DNA of 64,000 nucleotides from assembly GCA_947172415.1 (NCBI GenBank), contig OX359194.1, positions 8,642,401-8,706,400 on the forward strand, read 5' to 3'. Within the stretch, counting starts at the first letter, position 1, and every line of letters begins with the position of its first letter. The DNA is from Chondrosia reniformis. Taxonomy: Eukaryota > Porifera > Demospongiae > Chondrillida > Chondrillidae. Shown here piece by piece: positions 1 through 12,500 of this stretch. The notes below the pieces were generated by a model. The model had not been told where the DNA came from. It saw nothing but the letters and a program-made list of their open reading frames with translations, and did not search any database. The translations under genes and the position numbers were made by a program.

Positions 1-189
1 GTACCAGATTCAATACACACTCACTCGGTACCAGATTCAATACACACTCACTCGGTACCAGATTCAATACACACTCACTCGGTACCAGATTCAATACACA
101 CTCACTCGGTACCAGATTCAATACACACTCACTCGGTACCAGATTCAATACACACTCACTTGGTACCAGATTCAATACACACTCACTTG
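1..189. repeat. 27-bp minisatellite, 7 copies
   Basis: Seven near-identical 27-bp units run from the left edge of the window; the last two differ by one base. On the minus strand each unit contains GTACC(A/G)A followed by GTGAGT, a strong 5' splice-site consensus, and the array starts at the apparent donor of the last SPATA6 exon seen here. It probably continues beyond the window. Confidence 0.95.
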
Positions 190-2306
190 GTACTGCGACG
201 TGCTTCATAAGACTTGTCCAGATCGTCCCTCTCGGCAGCCATTGAAGCTCTACAGATAACATCAACCACAACATTTTTACTGCAAATACTTGTACTAACC
301 AGCCCACTCACCTCAACCTCTCAATGTCACCGCTGATCTCACTGCTACCCAAACTATCCGCATGCTACACAGAGGAATGGATGGGTATTATGCAATCACA
401 TCACCATGGCTACACGCAGACGTACCCTGCATTCACAGCACTCATCCATCAGGAGGCTAATGCGCTCCCTCAACGCAAGAGAGGGGTTGGTGGAGTGGTT
501 CCTAATATTGCCTTGATCTCCTTGGAGATCTGACAGATCCAAAACATCTTCACAAGTGTCCTCCTCTGACGGGGCAGTATATGTATTCGTTGTTTGAGGC
601 CTCAAAATGGCTGGCGAAGGTTGCAGGTGCTTGTGAGACATGGATACTGGGCCAGGTTGCCTTGGAGATTTCACTCTAGACGTCATGTGATTAGGTGATT
701 GCAACAAGTAGTCGTCATAAATTTGTGAAAACTTTTTTCTATTCTGTGTCCATGAGCTGACAGGAGCATCTGGTTGAGGAGCTCTGGTGGAACTGGAGGG
801 TAGCGGCTTTGATCTTGACAAGGGAAAATCCCTCTTTGAAATGAGATTCTGGTCAACCCTTCTCACTACAAAAGGAGGTTTTTCACCGTTGAGAAGGTCC
901 TCCATTTTGGTGGAGGCAGTTGTGGTTGTGGTTTCCTTATCACAGCCAACCATACCAGCTGACTTCCTTGGGCAGCATTTATAGCAGTGAGGCCCAGGAT
1001 CACCTTTGTTGGGGCAGTAGAGTGTCCCCTTTGGCCTCAAACTGACTTTGGTTGCACTAGAGGAAGGCTGGGGATTGCGTTTCTTTCCACTCTTTGCAGA
1101 ACTGGGAGTGTGTACAGGCACGGGAATGACAGTAGCTAGACCATCCTGACTCGAGTCAGACAACCCGTCTGGTTTGAGCATGCTCCTTAAGGGAGGAGAA
1201 TTGACAGATGCCACCTCAGGGGGTGGGCCTTGGGATGCCTTCACATTACTAGTCCTCACCCCCAGGGGGTGGTGGGGGTTTGTCTTGCTGCCCTTATTGG
1301 AGCCAAATGATGATTCAGAAGTGTTGCCATCCTCCGAGTGATGAACATCCTCCCAAAGAGTGTCCACTGGCGAGTGTATGAGAACCTCCTTCACAGAGAC
1401 CATCGTGGTAAAGAGGAGCTCAGGGGGAGACTACACAATTCAAACTCAATGCAGCTAGGACAGTTAATGAGTACATGTACGTATGTATATACCTGATATT
1501 TCCGAGATTTATTCATGATTATCGATCTGAATACTGAGAAATCAGTTTTGATTCCCAATTGCTGGTCAGGAAACAGGAAATGATGTGACCCTCCTTCAAA
1601 TCGTGCTATTATCTTTCCCCCTACATCCACACACAGAGTGAAGCATTTGATAATGAAATTCATAGCTACTGAGTACGTACCTTGTAAATCACTTGAAACC
1701 TGAATGAGTTCAATCTTGACATGTTCTCCTACAGAAAGACAGTGAGAAAGTCAAACAATGTTCATGTCCCAGCAGGATCTCCGCAGATACCTCGGAGCAC
1801 TTCTTGCAGCTGAGATGGATTGCTACAGTTGGTAAACACCTGCGCACAATGAACACACACGTGACACGCGTAAAGACACACTTCTCAAAGAGCTAAACAG
1901 ACTCTTTCAAAAGTTGCAGTTTGGTCCAATTTGACGGGAAAGTCAGCAGCCTTGGGTTCAGAGTACTTCAGGTTGCCAAGGAGACAGATTCGCAAGAACA
2001 CGGGGCCACCAGAGAGGCGCAAGGGAACTTCATTTGCGTCGCACCACACGAGCTGCACAGACGAATCAAGCAACGCATTTGGCGGGGAAGGTCACATACT
2101 TCACATACGTATATATACTTTACGACTAGCATGCACAATACATGTACATAAAGCGAAACTTGTGGATCAAAACAACTTTATAAAGTATTTGAAGAAACGA
2201 GCCTTTGTAAGATATTATCGAGTAGAGGGCGAACTGGAGCGAGTAGTTAGAGGCTAACCTTTTTCAATCGCAGGTCTACAACGCATTTCAAACCTTTTTG
2301 CTTCAT
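183..2306 (-). CDS. SPATA6: SPATA6-like protein, spliced, 3' end may run off the window
   Basis: Resembles SPATA6, which is needed to build the sperm head-tail coupling (connecting piece) and has an N-terminal C2-like domain. Exons read in phase on the minus strand at 2306-2259, 2052-1903, 1839-1791, 1728-1681, 1620-1493, 1430-426, 364-312 and 249 downwards. The N-terminal ~140 residues hold family signatures: VVDLRLKK at the start, GPVFLRICLLGNL, KIELIQ, and HHFLFPDQQ followed by SPPELLFTT. The rest is low-complexity Ser/Pro-rich with a Cys cluster (YCPNKGDPGPHCYKCC). The summed length of about 510 residues is close to the vertebrate protein (~490). Exon 8 either reads into a TGA at 185-183 or, more likely, splices at the GTGAGT just before it, in which case the gene continues left of the window. 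The start ATG at 2306 lies 241 bp from the divergent NEK8 start. The family call rests on N-terminal similarity; the middle is unalignable by eye. Confidence 0.82.
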
Positions 2307-2547
2307 AGCGAGACCTTTGTTGGACGGCGAACTGGCGGCTGCAAGTATCGATGCGACTCTTTCTCTCTGGGCTGTGTGAGATTTAATCCAAAAGTATTTC
2401 TGTTTGGAGCATACGCGAAAATGAAGGAAAATCCTATTTAAATGTTTATTCGTTAGGTGGCTGCGATGAATTTCTATTAGACACCTTCGCATGAGAAAAA
2501 ATGGCGTACCTCTGGAATTTAAAAAATTTTAATCGCAGACATAAATA
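2307..2547. promoter_or_regulatory. shared 5' region of divergent SPATA6 and NEK8
   Basis: The two start codons face away from each other with 241 bp between them, so both promoters and 5' UTRs must lie here. No TATA box or other recognisable motif stands out. Inferred from gene orientation only. Confidence 0.5.
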
Positions 2548-5500
2548 ATGGAGAAATACGAGAAGATCAAAGTTATTGGACAGGGAGCGTTTGGGTTGGT
2601 TGTCAGTGCAGTGTCGGTCGGAATAGCCAGATCTGTATATAGAAGGCGTGCTAGTGTGTGTAGATCTGTTAGCGAGATTTGTACTGGCATCACTGTGATA
2701 TAATGGAGAGTGATAAAGTATTCTCTTGTTTCCAGGAAGGTGTACCTGGTAAGAAGCAAAGTGGACAACTCATTGGTTGTCATCAAACAGATCCCCATCC
2801 AAGAGATGGCTCGTGAAGAGAGACAGGCAGCTCTGAACGAAGTGGATATTCTAAAGAAACTTCAGCACCCAAACATCATTGCATATCATGAGAGCTTTTT
2901 AGCCGAATCTTCTCTAATGATAGTAATGGAGTATGCCCCAGGTGAGATTGTGAGGGGGGAAGCCACTGGTGAGTTTTTTACTTTTAAAGTCCTTTCGTAG
3001 GAGGGACTCTATTTGAGTATATTCAGCAGAGAAATGGAAGGCTGATGGACGAGGAACACATTCTCCAGATATTTGCACAGATTCTCATATCTCTGCAGCA
3101 CATCCACGCATTGAACATAATGCACAGGGACTTGAAGACACAAAATATTATGCTTACTAGAAAGCGGAATGTCATAAAGGTTGGAGATTTTGGCATCTCA
3201 AAGGTGCTCTCCAGTAAAATGACATCTGCAAAAACAGTATGTCCAGTGCACATGTTTCAGTGAAGCTGATGTGAGGATATTTGGTCATCTGTCTGTCCTT
3301 CTTTAGATTGTGGGAACGCCATGCTACATTTCACCTGAAATTTGTGAGGGAAAGCAGTATCCTTGCGCAACCCCTGAACAACAACTTGTATTAGTGTAGC
3401 ATACAAGTTGTGTATATACCTTATTGATATTTGTTAGGTTTTCTTAACCCGTATTAGTTATAATACAAAGTCAGACATCTGGGCATCCGGCTGCCTTCTC
3501 TATGAACTAGCAACACTGAAAAAAGCTTTTGAGGCTCTCGTAAGTTTGTGAATTTGACCCCTCTTTACTCCAATCTCTCCCCCTCCCTCTCCCCCTCCCT
3601 CTCCCCCTCCTGCTCCCTCTCTACTCTCCCCCTCCCCCTCCCCCTCCTGCTCCCTCTCTACTCTCCCTCTCCCCCTCCCCTTCCCCCTCCCCCTCCTGCT
3701 CCCTCTCTATCTCCCTCTCCCCCTCCCCTTCCCCCTCCCCATCCTGCTCCCTCTCTATCTCCCTCTCCCCCTCCCCTTCCCCCTCCCCATCCTGCTCCCT
3801 CTCCCTCACCCTCTCTACTCTCCCTCTCCCCCTCCCCTTCCCCCTCCCCATCCTGCTCCCTCTCTATCTCCCTCTCCCCCTCCCCTTCCCCCTCCTGCTC
3901 CCTCTCCCTCACCCTCTCTACTCTCCCCCTCCCTCTCCCCCTCCCTCTCCCCCTCCCTCTCCCTCTCTCACCCCCATAGACACTGCCAGCTCTTGTAATG
4001 AAGATAATGCAGGGCAACTTTGATCCAATTGACAGGCGATACAGCCAGGTAAGTACCAGTAAATGTTAGCTAATGGAGTGTGACCGGAAGGTGTTCTGTG
4101 TGCTAGAGCTTGTCCACTCTGATCAACAAGATGCTGAGCATCAAACCCAACGCCAGACCAGATGTCGAACAGATCATGGCCGAGCCACTTCTTGCCAATG
4201 TCATTGTCAACCTGTACACTGACATAGGTCGTCTGCCCTTCAGTCGATCCAGACAATCCTCCATGGGGAACAGCGGTGGGAAGAGGCGCTCCATTAAGAC
4301 CCCCCAGGGCCGCCAGAGGTCCTTCTTTGAGGACTACTGGGCTGAGGATGAGGAGGTTTGTGCCATTCGCTCTCCTGAGGTGCTCATGAGCTGTCTTGTT
4401 CTCCTTCCTAGACACTTTTGCAGGGTCCCGTACCCATTGCCCATATTTGGGGCTCAGGAATAGCCTTTCCAATGGTGCTGCCTCCAGTAGCCAATGCAAA
4501 GATAACTAGTGTTGCTGTTGGCAGGACAAGGCGGCTTGGACTGACAGAGGATGGTAAAGTGGTCTCCTGGGATGTGAGTTTTATGTGATCTAAGGGGGAT
4601 GAGGTCATTATCTGCTTGTGTTCGCTTGTGTACCTGTTACAGCCCTCATCTGGAGTGTTTGGTACGACAACCTTCTCCACACTTGGCACTATGCGTAAGA
4701 CGAGGAGCAGTGAACCGCCCACCTTTGGTGTCCTGACAATTGATGCTCTGTCTAGTTGGGTTGTAAAGAAGGTTTGCTGTGGAGATGTCTTTACTGCTTG
4801 TCTCACTGGTTTGTGTCTGCGACATCTGTACCACTACAAGTAATCAGTTGCTTAATGTCCTGTCTCCATGTAGAACGCCATATTGTGATGACAATGGGCA
4901 GTGGCAGCAATGGCTGCCTTGGACACGGTGACTATGAGGACCATGTTCAGGTTTGTCAGATGACATCACACTGACTGGCCTTACAATTCCTACCTCCCCC
5001 TCTCCCCCTCCCCCCTCCCTCTCCCCCTCCCCCTCCCCCTCCCCCTCCCCCTCTCCCTCCACCTCTCCCCCTCCCCCTCTCCCCCTCCAGCCCAAAATGG
5101 TGGAGACCCTTCTCGGATATGACACACTGGACATAGCCTGTGGAGCGCATCATATGGCCGCCCTCATGTCAGAGGGACCTCTATTTATCTGGGGGAAGGG
5201 GGACAGTGGTAAGTGTACAGCACTCATGTATGCTACCATAAAGGAAACGGTTGTGGTTGTAAACCATTGATTGTATACCAATGGTTAATGTATCATTTGT
5301 AGGTCAACTGGGATTACAGACAACTGCAATGCACAATAAGCCTCAGTCTGTAGCAAGGCTACCGGAAGGCTTTAAAATCACTTCACTGTTCTGTGGTCCT
5401 GATTCAACTGCTGTGCTCAGTGACACAGGACAGTTGCTGGTGTGTGGCAGTAACAGGTCAGCTGACAATCACATGACATCTCATTTATACATAACCCTTT

Positions 5501-6405
5501 AACTACAGACCATACCTCTCACATGAGATCTCTGAATGACTGAGTGTCTTGGTGTATCTAGATGTGGGAAGCTTGGGATTAGGAAGACTGTTACAGTGAG
5601 CTCGGATGAGTTGAGCAGAGAAAGTCGGTCTCCTTTGGCCATTGGCAGTCCTCCCCCTCCTCCTCAGGTTGACAAGTCTCCATCACCTCTCCCCATCACT
5701 GCCAAACCTAAGTCCGTAGCACAGCTGCTGTCTTCAAGGAGAATGAGCTCTGCCATAGTGTCTTCCCTACTGTCAAGCAGTCCTCAGCTTGAGCTACCGG
5801 GAGACAAGAGACAGGATCAGATAACTGTCTCCAGCAGTGAATCAGTTTTGATCTTTACTGAGGTGGTCAGCCTGCCTCTGGAGACAGCAGACAAAGTGAC
5901 AACACTGGCCCTGGGACCGACACATTCTGTGTTTGCTACATGTGAGGCATGTGTAAGGTCTCAGACAAGTTTATGTGTAAAATGTTTCTATTTCCTGAAG
6001 CTCGAGGCAGATGCATCACTTGTGGTTCCAACACATTTGGTCAGCTAGGATATTCTGCTGAAGGAGGTGGAGAACCACGAAAGGTTGATACCATTGAGCA
6101 TGAGAATGTCAAGTTGGTTGCCTGTGGAGACGCCTTTACTGTAGTCACAACTGCAGGTACATGCGTACACCTTGTGCACATGTGCTGGTGGATCCACATA
6201 GGTCTCTACTGCACTGTCCCCCTCACATGCAGATGGGCTGGTGTACAACTGGGGAAAGAGCCAGAGGGGGCGGCTGGGCAGAGAAGTGGAGGGAGATGGA
6301 AGATCCTTTGAGCCCCAGGAAATTATATTTGAAGGATCTCAGAAAGTGCAGTCATTATCAAGCTGTCATGGCGTGACCTTACTGTTAACTAGGAGAACTA
6401 GTTAA
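2548..6405 (+). CDS. NEK8: NEK8 ciliary kinase (NIMA-related kinase + RCC1 repeats)
   Basis: A Ser/Thr kinase of the NIMA family joined to RCC1 repeats, the architecture of NEK8/NEK9; NEK8 acts at the proximal (inversin) segment of cilia. The start [16 protein letters not shown] matches the NEK8 N-terminus. Kinase motifs in order: VVIKQIP (ATP lysine), [17 protein letters not shown] catalytic loop, VGDFGISK (DFG), [10 protein letters not shown] and SDIWASG. From about 4430 the C-terminal half has RCC1-type blades: [43 protein letters not shown] and VACGDAFTV. The stop is at 6403-6405. The first exon is only 47 bp (2548-2594), splicing to 2736. Many short introns; two (3541-3979 and 4952-5090) hold long C/T tracts just before their acceptors. 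NEK9 is excluded by the missing long C-terminal extension and by closer kinase similarity to NEK8. Confidence 0.9.
3563..3974. repeat. long (C,T) tract in a NEK8 intron
   Basis: About 410 bp of almost pure pyrimidine on the plus strand (CCCCTCCCT-type units interrupted by CTGCTCCCTCTCTA variants), ending a few bases before the 3' splice site CCCCCATAG at about 3979. It behaves as an expanded polypyrimidine tract. It produces long spurious frames on both strands that are not genes. Confidence 0.95.
4996..5090. repeat. second C/T tract in NEK8, at a 3' splice site
   Basis: About 95 bp of CCCCTC-type repeats running directly into the acceptor CTCCAG before the exon encoding [10 protein letters not shown]. 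Same composition as the tract at 3563-3974 and the same placement at a splice acceptor. Confidence 0.92.
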
Positions 6406-6565
6406 TATTTAAATGTGTTTACGTTAGCTTATATTAAATATAAGCTTGTGGCCGTGTATACAGAAAGAAAGGGAGATTCCCGGTTTAATTTTGAGAGGCG
6501 GAGTCCGTACAAAGTATACTTTTAGAGAATATAGCAGGCTGCACGTTTGATCCCTGCGTTGATCA

Positions 6566-9500
6566 ATGGAGAAAGAAGATATAAGGAAGAAAACGAAAGC
6601 CATTTTAAGGGCAGTTCTTCTGTCGGCGCCCAGAGGAGTGTTGGCACGTAATCTTCAGAAGGAATACTCAAATTTAACTGGTAAATATATCGACTATCGT
6701 TCCTTGGGCTATCCGTCTTTGGACAGTTTCCTTTCCAGCGTGCCTGATGTCATTAGGAGCGGGTTCTCCCCAACCGGTGAACCGGCCTTCTTTGCCGTAT
6801 CAGACGAGTCGACTGCCCACATCGCCAAACTAGTGGCCAAACAGAAGAAGCCGAAGGTCCGAGCGGGACCCAATCGCCCTCCTGTGCTGCCAAAGCAGAA
6901 ACAAACCAAGTTCTTTGCTAGCAGGTCGCCCTCCAGCACTTTCAGTAGCTCTATAGCTAGTAACCGCAAGGTCGTCAGACCCCCCCTGAAACCCGCACCA
7001 GTTCTAAGGAATCCCAGTACAGCTAGCAGGACTATATACTCTGCCAAAGGACACGGGAAATGTGACGTAGACCTCTCCAAGTCCAGACCAGTTGTGATCA
7101 AAGGGTTCTCCGAGCAGATAACCATGGATTCGAGGACACTGGTAAGTGGTACTGGGACAACTGCTCTCAATGTCTCTGTAGCAATAGGTTGGAACTTCAC
7201 TGTCTTTGTTCGAAAGGTTCGTATGACTGGCTATGTAGCAGCAAGACCTCAGCTGAAGTCCAGGATAATTAGCGGCGGAAGGCAACAAAAATTTGGCAAT
7301 ATTATTCTGAAGGATGCACTGCCAAAGGGGTATTCTGTTCTGTGTCTCTTTGTGGGACCTCAGTGGGACGTGGTTAGCACATTGCACAATCTATCCGCAA
7401 ATCATTTTATTTGATTAACTACTTGTTTGGTCTCGCAGGAGAGGAACACAGATTTCATGGCCTTGCTGAATGAAGGAGATTGTATAGTAATATTTGGATA
7501 CCCAGAGACTATTAATACTCCAAAGTATATATATAAAAAGAGTCTTGCTCTCAAAGTAGTTGCCTTTGAATCCTATACTAGTAACAGGGTAGTGGAGGGG
7601 AAACCCCCTCCTATGAAGCATGTCACTTCTCCAGTTGCTGGTGGAGTTAAAAGTTCTAGTTCTTCAGAGGACATTGAAGTGTTACTATCAGAAAGACGCA
7701 ATTCTACCTTAAAGTCTTTGTCTCAAGAAAATATTTCAGAAGAAGACATTAGGAAACTTGAGAATGAAGTTTTAGAGGTACCAGCTGACCTATATACAGT
7801 ACTGTACTAGAGGTACCAGCTGACCTACGTATATACAGTAATGTACTAGAGGTACCAGCTGACCTACGTATATACAGTAATGTACTAGAGGTACCAGCTG
7901 ACCTACGTATATACAGTACTGTACTAGAGGTACCAGCTGACCTACGTATATACACTAATGTACTAGAGGTACCAGCTGACCTACGTATATACAGTAATGT
8001 ACTAGAGGTACCAGCTGACCTACGTATATACAGTACTGTACTAGAGGTACCAGCTGAACTACGTATATACAGTAATGTACTGATGCTTCATGTACCGCAG
8101 GTGATTAAGGATGCCGAGGGAGGTATGTGGTGGAAACAAGTGGCCAAACTGTACAAGGAGAAGTACAAGAAGGATATACCAGACAATGCTCAGGCAATCT
8201 GTGCTCAAACTAGTTCAATTGAAGTGGACGAGTTAGTGTTTCAGCACTCACAGCTAATATGTAGTGATAACTAATATGTCCTCCAAACAGTACTCTAACA
8301 GGATCCAGGAATCCCAGGGTCACAGTGGCATTGAAGAGATCTCCTAAGAAAGAAGTGTCATATTGCGATCATCTTCCAGAGATGAAAGCATATGATGAAT
8401 GGTGAGGTTACCCTATGATAGTGACCTTATTCAGGCTGTCCTTACCTTATTGGGTACCCATCCCTGTGATAGTGACCTTATTCAGGCTGTCCTTACCTTA
8501 TTGGGTACCCATCCCTGTGATAGTGACCTTATTCAGGCTGTCCTTACCTTATTGGGTACCCATCCCTATGATAGTGACCTTATTCAGGCTGTCCTTACCT
8601 TATTGGGTACCCATCCCTGTGATAGTGACCTTATTCAGGCTGTCCTTACCTTATTGGGTACCCATCCCTATGATAGTGACCTTATTCAGGCTGTCCTTAC
8701 CTTATTGGGTACCCATCCCTGTGATAGTGACCTTATTCAGGCTGTCCTTACCTTATTGGGTACCCATCCCTGTGATAGTGACCTTATTCAGACTGTCCTT
8801 ACCTTATTGGGTACCCATCCCTGTGATAGTGACCTTATTCAGACTTTGTCCTACAGTGATACCTACAGTGTGATAGTGACTCATGTGGAAAGCCCCGCCT
8901 CCTTCTATGGCCATCAATTGGATCTGAACAGTGACTGTCGAAGGCTGGTGGAGGAGATGACACAATATTATACGGTTTGTCTCATTTGATGTCGTGACTA
9001 ATTGTTTCAAGAAACTCTTCTAAATGTTCTCGGCTCTTGAGAATATCTTGAGATTATTGCAAATTTCTCCTCCTCCAAATGTAGGGGCGGTTCTGCCCTC
9101 CCCCAGCGACCTCCCCACAGATGGGGTCCATTTATGCCTGTCAGTTCGCAGCTGATGGCCTCTGGTATAGGGTTAAATTGACCCGAGCAGAGGAGCCATG
9201 TTACCGTGTATTCTATGTTGACTATGGCAACGAGGAGGTTGTGGAAAGATCAAATCTGCGTCCTTTGAAGACTGACTTTTCCAAACTACCACCTTTGGCC
9301 ATAAAGTTGTCCATCTCAGAGACCCAAATGGGCTGTGAGGGGGAGACTTGGAGCAAGACAGCCATTCAGTACTTTACAGATAAAGTGTTTGATCATGAAG
9401 TGAAAGTTGTGTTTTCTGGCGAGAAAGGTAATGTATCAGCTGCCTACTGTAACCTTGAGCTTACAAATCAGTTGTTCTTGTGTCACCCCAGTGAATGATC

Positions 9501-12500
9501 AGTGTCATAGGGTATTTGTGGTGGACTATCAACTGGTACAGAGCATGTTGGAAGAGAAGATAGCAAAGCTGCCACCAGACAGTAAGTCTCCAAGTCACAT
9601 GATACCTCGCCTGAGCTCCACAGCTCTCTTTAATGACAACAGGAGTAGTGTCTCTGCCAAAGGACGACCTGTTCAGCTGTGACATCTCAATGATCTACAG
9701 TCCCGTGTGCTTCTACGTCCAAACCAGAGAGGCCTATGTGAGTCCGCTAAAGGCTGTGTTTGTGCTGCTACTGATTGGCCACCACTGTAGGCTCGACTTG
9801 CAGAATTGGAGGAGAGAATGAAGGAGCACTTCACAGCTAACAAGGAAGGTTAGTACATATTGACTGTCTACAAATGCACTATGAATGTACCACAAGTGTA
9901 CTACTAGTAACTACCCATCAAATGGTACCAATCGAGTGTCTATTGATGTATTGACTCGCATCTACTTGTGTGTCAGGTGAGTGAATGTGATTGCTGTCCG
10001 TGTGTGTAGTTCCCATCACAAAGCCCTTCATCAACATGTTGGCAGTTACAGCAGATCAATCAACTCCAGAAACGCGTTATCACAGGGTGAAGATAACAGA
10101 TGTTTTGCAAGACGGCTACGTAGCCATTCAATATGTTGATTACGGAAATGAAGAAGAGATTGAGCAGAAGAGTGTCTCTTTCCTGCCGCCTCAGTTCCAT
10201 AAACTTCCCTTCCAAGCTGTCAAGTGTAGTCTAAGAGGAATGTCAGACTTTCTAGTCTTGGAAATGGACAAGGTCTTTGAGTACTTCTTTGAATATCAGG
10301 AGAAGGAAGGACTACTTGCAAAGGTTATTGAGAGGTGAGTCACACTACCCTATGTACAGTGAGAGGTCAAAGGTCAGGCCTCACGAGCTATTCAGGAATA
10401 TGTTTACGCAGCTTTCCCAGTCATGATGTACTTGAAGTTTTGGATAAAGAGGCTCTTGAAAAGGGTTCCATCAACAAACAGCTCATGTCCCTGGGTACTC
10501 CGATATCTCTTCTGGTCCCAAAGCTGCCTCCAGTAAGTGCTATACTCTATAGCTATGTTGTGTTTACTCAATTGCTTGTTTACTCACGTGCTTCAGCCAG
10601 GAGGAAAGGCTTCTGTCAACTTGACTGATGTGAGCTTGGAGGGCGTGGTGTCGCTACAGGTTCACGGTCCCAACCTGCAGAGCCTGGAAGAGCTGATGAA
10701 CCTCATTAATGCAAAGCTTGGACAGGTAACTGGGCTATGAGGCTAGTAGCCCCGGGCTCTTAAGTCTTCTTTCTGTACCTGTCCTCTCAAATGTCTTCTT
10801 CATGCACAACAGAAGGTGACAGCTTCTGATTACATGGGCAAGGTGACAGAGGGAGTCCTGTGCTGTGCCAAGCAAGAGGATCAGCAGTGGTACCGAGTGA
10901 AAGTGGTCAAGGTCTGTCAATGTGTGTGTGTCTTATATATTGCACGTATATTGTACGTATGTTTTGTACGTGTATATTGTACATATATTGTACATATGCT
11001 TCTGCTTGTTAGGTTCTGTCTGGTGATGTTTTGGAAGTCGAGTTTATAGACTCGGGACAGAAGGCAGAATTAAACAAGAGGAACCTCAGAAAGCCTCTAT
11101 CTTCTCCACTTTTTACTTTGCCAGCTCAAGCACTCAAGTGTACTATAGACAAGCTACCTCCACAAGGGGTAAACCCTTTAATTAGAGTAGCTCAGAACAC
11201 TGTATGTAGCTATAGTTCTTTTTACTAGGGAGCATGGAGTGAAGCTGCTGTTTCACAAGTGTTCCAAACAGTAGAGGGAACAGCAATAAGTATCGAGGCA
11301 TGTAACAAGCAACCTTCATTACAATTGTATTATAGTAACTTTAATAACAAATGTAGGACAGTGTATTTATAATTTTAGCTTTATATGTTACCACATGTAG
11401 GTAGTGAGGGTTTCTGGTAGTGAGCTGCCAGTGGTAAAACTACTTTATGAATTAGATGGAGCTGAGAATGACATTTCATCCGTTCTCCTAAGGAAGCCAC
11501 AGCAATTTGGGTGAGTGTAGTACCACATGGGCTGGTGTTGTCATGAAGAGTGCTTTTCTGAACTGCAGACTGGAGCCTGTTCAGGACACCTCTTCGCCTG
11601 ACCCAGATGGAGCAGGATCTGAGGCTTTTGATGAGTTTACCTTTGCCATTGAGGAAGAGGAAGAGGAAGTGGGAGAATCAAAGGACCAGCACAGCTCAGG
11701 AGATGGACTGAGTTCTCACACCAGGACCACTGGTTCAAACAAGATCAGTTCACCATCCACTCTACAGCTGACAGCTCTTGCTCAGTGTGTCGATAAGGTC
11801 CTACCACTGAGCCTCCAACCGTATCTGCCCGTACCAGTGAGCCTCAGCTATGTAGAATCACCGAGCAACTTCTGGGTAAGAGACAACTGTAGAGTGTCTC
11901 AGTGAGACGTATTCTCTTTGATCGTATTGTTGCATATGTGTACAGATAACACCTCCAAAGCAGCTGCAGGTGTACAAAGTGTTTCATGAAGCGCTGGACA
12001 GTTACTGTAGTGAACAGGCTAAGAATGCTCCAAATCCTAAAGAGAATTGTATATTTGCAATTGAAGTTAGCTCCAACCACTGGGAGAGAGCCTCCTTCCA
12101 AAGAAACAACGTATGCAAATCTCTTATATAGCCCCCTGTGTAACCATAGTAACCTCCAAGGATCATTTCTATATGTTTAGTCCAATATAGTGCAGCAGCA
12201 TTGGAAGGATACTGCATATTGTCTATTGACACAGGTTTGCTTGATTGATGCTGGCAATTCGGTCAAACACGGTAATCAAAAGTGTCTTGAGTTACCCGAA
12301 CTGCTTTCTTCAGTGCCACCTCTAGCTGTGAAATCCTCCCTTTTAGGTAAAGGACTTTTTATCATTCAAAGGATGTTTGAATATTATTGTTGCTATACAT
12401 TTTAATGATTAAACTTTATTTATTGTAGGTGCACCTAGGAAGACCTCTAGCAAGGTCAATGCTCAGTTTTCTTTGATGGAAGGTCAACTTCTGTTTGCAG

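Noticed and set aside
1-189. CRISPR-like array
   Set aside because: Units are directly adjacent without spacers, and the context is eukaryotic.
3548-4017. Long Pro/Ser- or Gly/Glu-rich frames in the C/T tract
   Set aside because: Artefact of a stop-free simple repeat inside a NEK8 intron.
8399-8989. 196-codon frame with 17-residue repeats, looking like a repeat protein
   Set aside because: The 51-bp minisatellite lies between clear donor and acceptor sites in a TDRD7 intron, and the repeat has no resemblance to the protein on either side.
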